A DNA stretch of 64,000 nt, taken from assembly GCA_965276665.1 (NCBI GenBank), contig OZ255620.1, positions 4,340,001 to 4,404,000 of the forward strand, in the 5' to 3' direction. The stretch comes from CAWGJC01 sp965276665. GTDB taxonomy: Bacteria > Pseudomonadota > Alphaproteobacteria > Acetobacterales > Acetobacteraceae. The notes beneath the pieces were generated by a model. The model did no database searches. It was not told where the DNA came from and worked only from the letters and a program-made list of their open reading frames with translations. Both the position numbers and the translations under genes were made by a program. Of the stretch, positions 63,965-64,000 are shown in pieces (within the stretch, counting starts at the first letter, position 1; each line of letters begins with the position of its first letter).

Positions 63965-64000
63965 TGCGGGTTCGTCTGACTGCCCTGATCTGCGCCGGCG
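63965..64000 (+). CDS. Possible start of a further gene, cut by window edge
   Basis: From ATG 63965 the frame reads RVRLTALICAG before the window ends, the charged-then-hydrophobic start of a signal peptide. GGATGACGCA precedes it. Only 12 codons are visible, so neither the product nor even the reality of the gene can be established. Confidence 0.3.

Overview
The window is GC-rich, densely coded chromosomal DNA from an alphaproteobacterium, most plausibly Rhodospirillales/Acetobacteraceae. This placement is inferred from several features: a class I lysyl-tRNA synthetase, a GTTC-N7-GTTC LexA box in front of recA, a flagellar locus with a DUF6468/MotE pair behind fliM, a DUF1800/DUF1501 pair, and strong GC bias at third codon positions. 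I see no rRNA, tRNA, CRISPR array, prophage or complete insertion sequence.

Layout. 1-6.2 kb: 3' part of glyS, ppdK (start overlaps the glyS stop) and a convergent acetolactate synthase. 6.4-16.8 kb: a coupled DUF1800/DUF1501 pair, a stand-alone elongation factor G, a methyltransferase, a GMC oxidoreductase, a DapA-family aldolase, and a two-subunit ThDP decarboxylase. 16.8-23.9 kb: TerB-like protein, DinG-type helicase, and class I LysRS overlapping an MprF-like membrane protein whose C-terminal domain is cut short. 24-31 kb: glycogen debranching enzyme, two tandem HtrA proteases, and a family 5 solute-binding protein. 31.3-32.6 kb: four consecutive decayed genes (see below), then an M20 hydrolase, a carboxymuconolactone-decarboxylase-like protein and a VOC protein.

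35-51.9 kb is a motility region: flgF-flgG-flgA-flgH on the minus strand; fliL-fliM-DUF6468-motE-cheY-cheZ and a 993-residue AMIN-like/helical protein on the plus strand; then speD-speE (polyamine synthesis); then fliP-fliO on the minus strand with flgB-flgC-fliE-fliQ-fliR-flhB on the plus strand. 52-56.9 kb: recA, a GST, a nitroreductase, a GNAT acetyltransferase, a small lipoprotein and a DUF3750 protein. 57-61.9 kb: a second glgX overlapping treY, which carries a one-base frameshift. The end holds a secreted pectinacetylesterase-like protein, a small low-complexity protein and the first codons of a further gene.

The least expected structures are these. (i) A decayed gene array between two intact genes contains fragments recognisable as a GalB/LigJ-like PIG-L hydratase, a GalC/LigK-like RraA-family aldolase, a 4,5-dihydroxyphthalate-decarboxylase-like protein and an enolase-superfamily enzyme. 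It looks like the fossil of a phthalate/protocatechuate meta-cleavage operon. (ii) Two families of small non-coding inverted-repeat elements are present, and all three copies sit exactly at stop codons. (iii) LysRS is translationally linked to a shortened lysyl-PG-synthase-like protein. (iv) treY is frameshifted but otherwise full length. I found no clear candidate for an entirely new defence or metabolic system.
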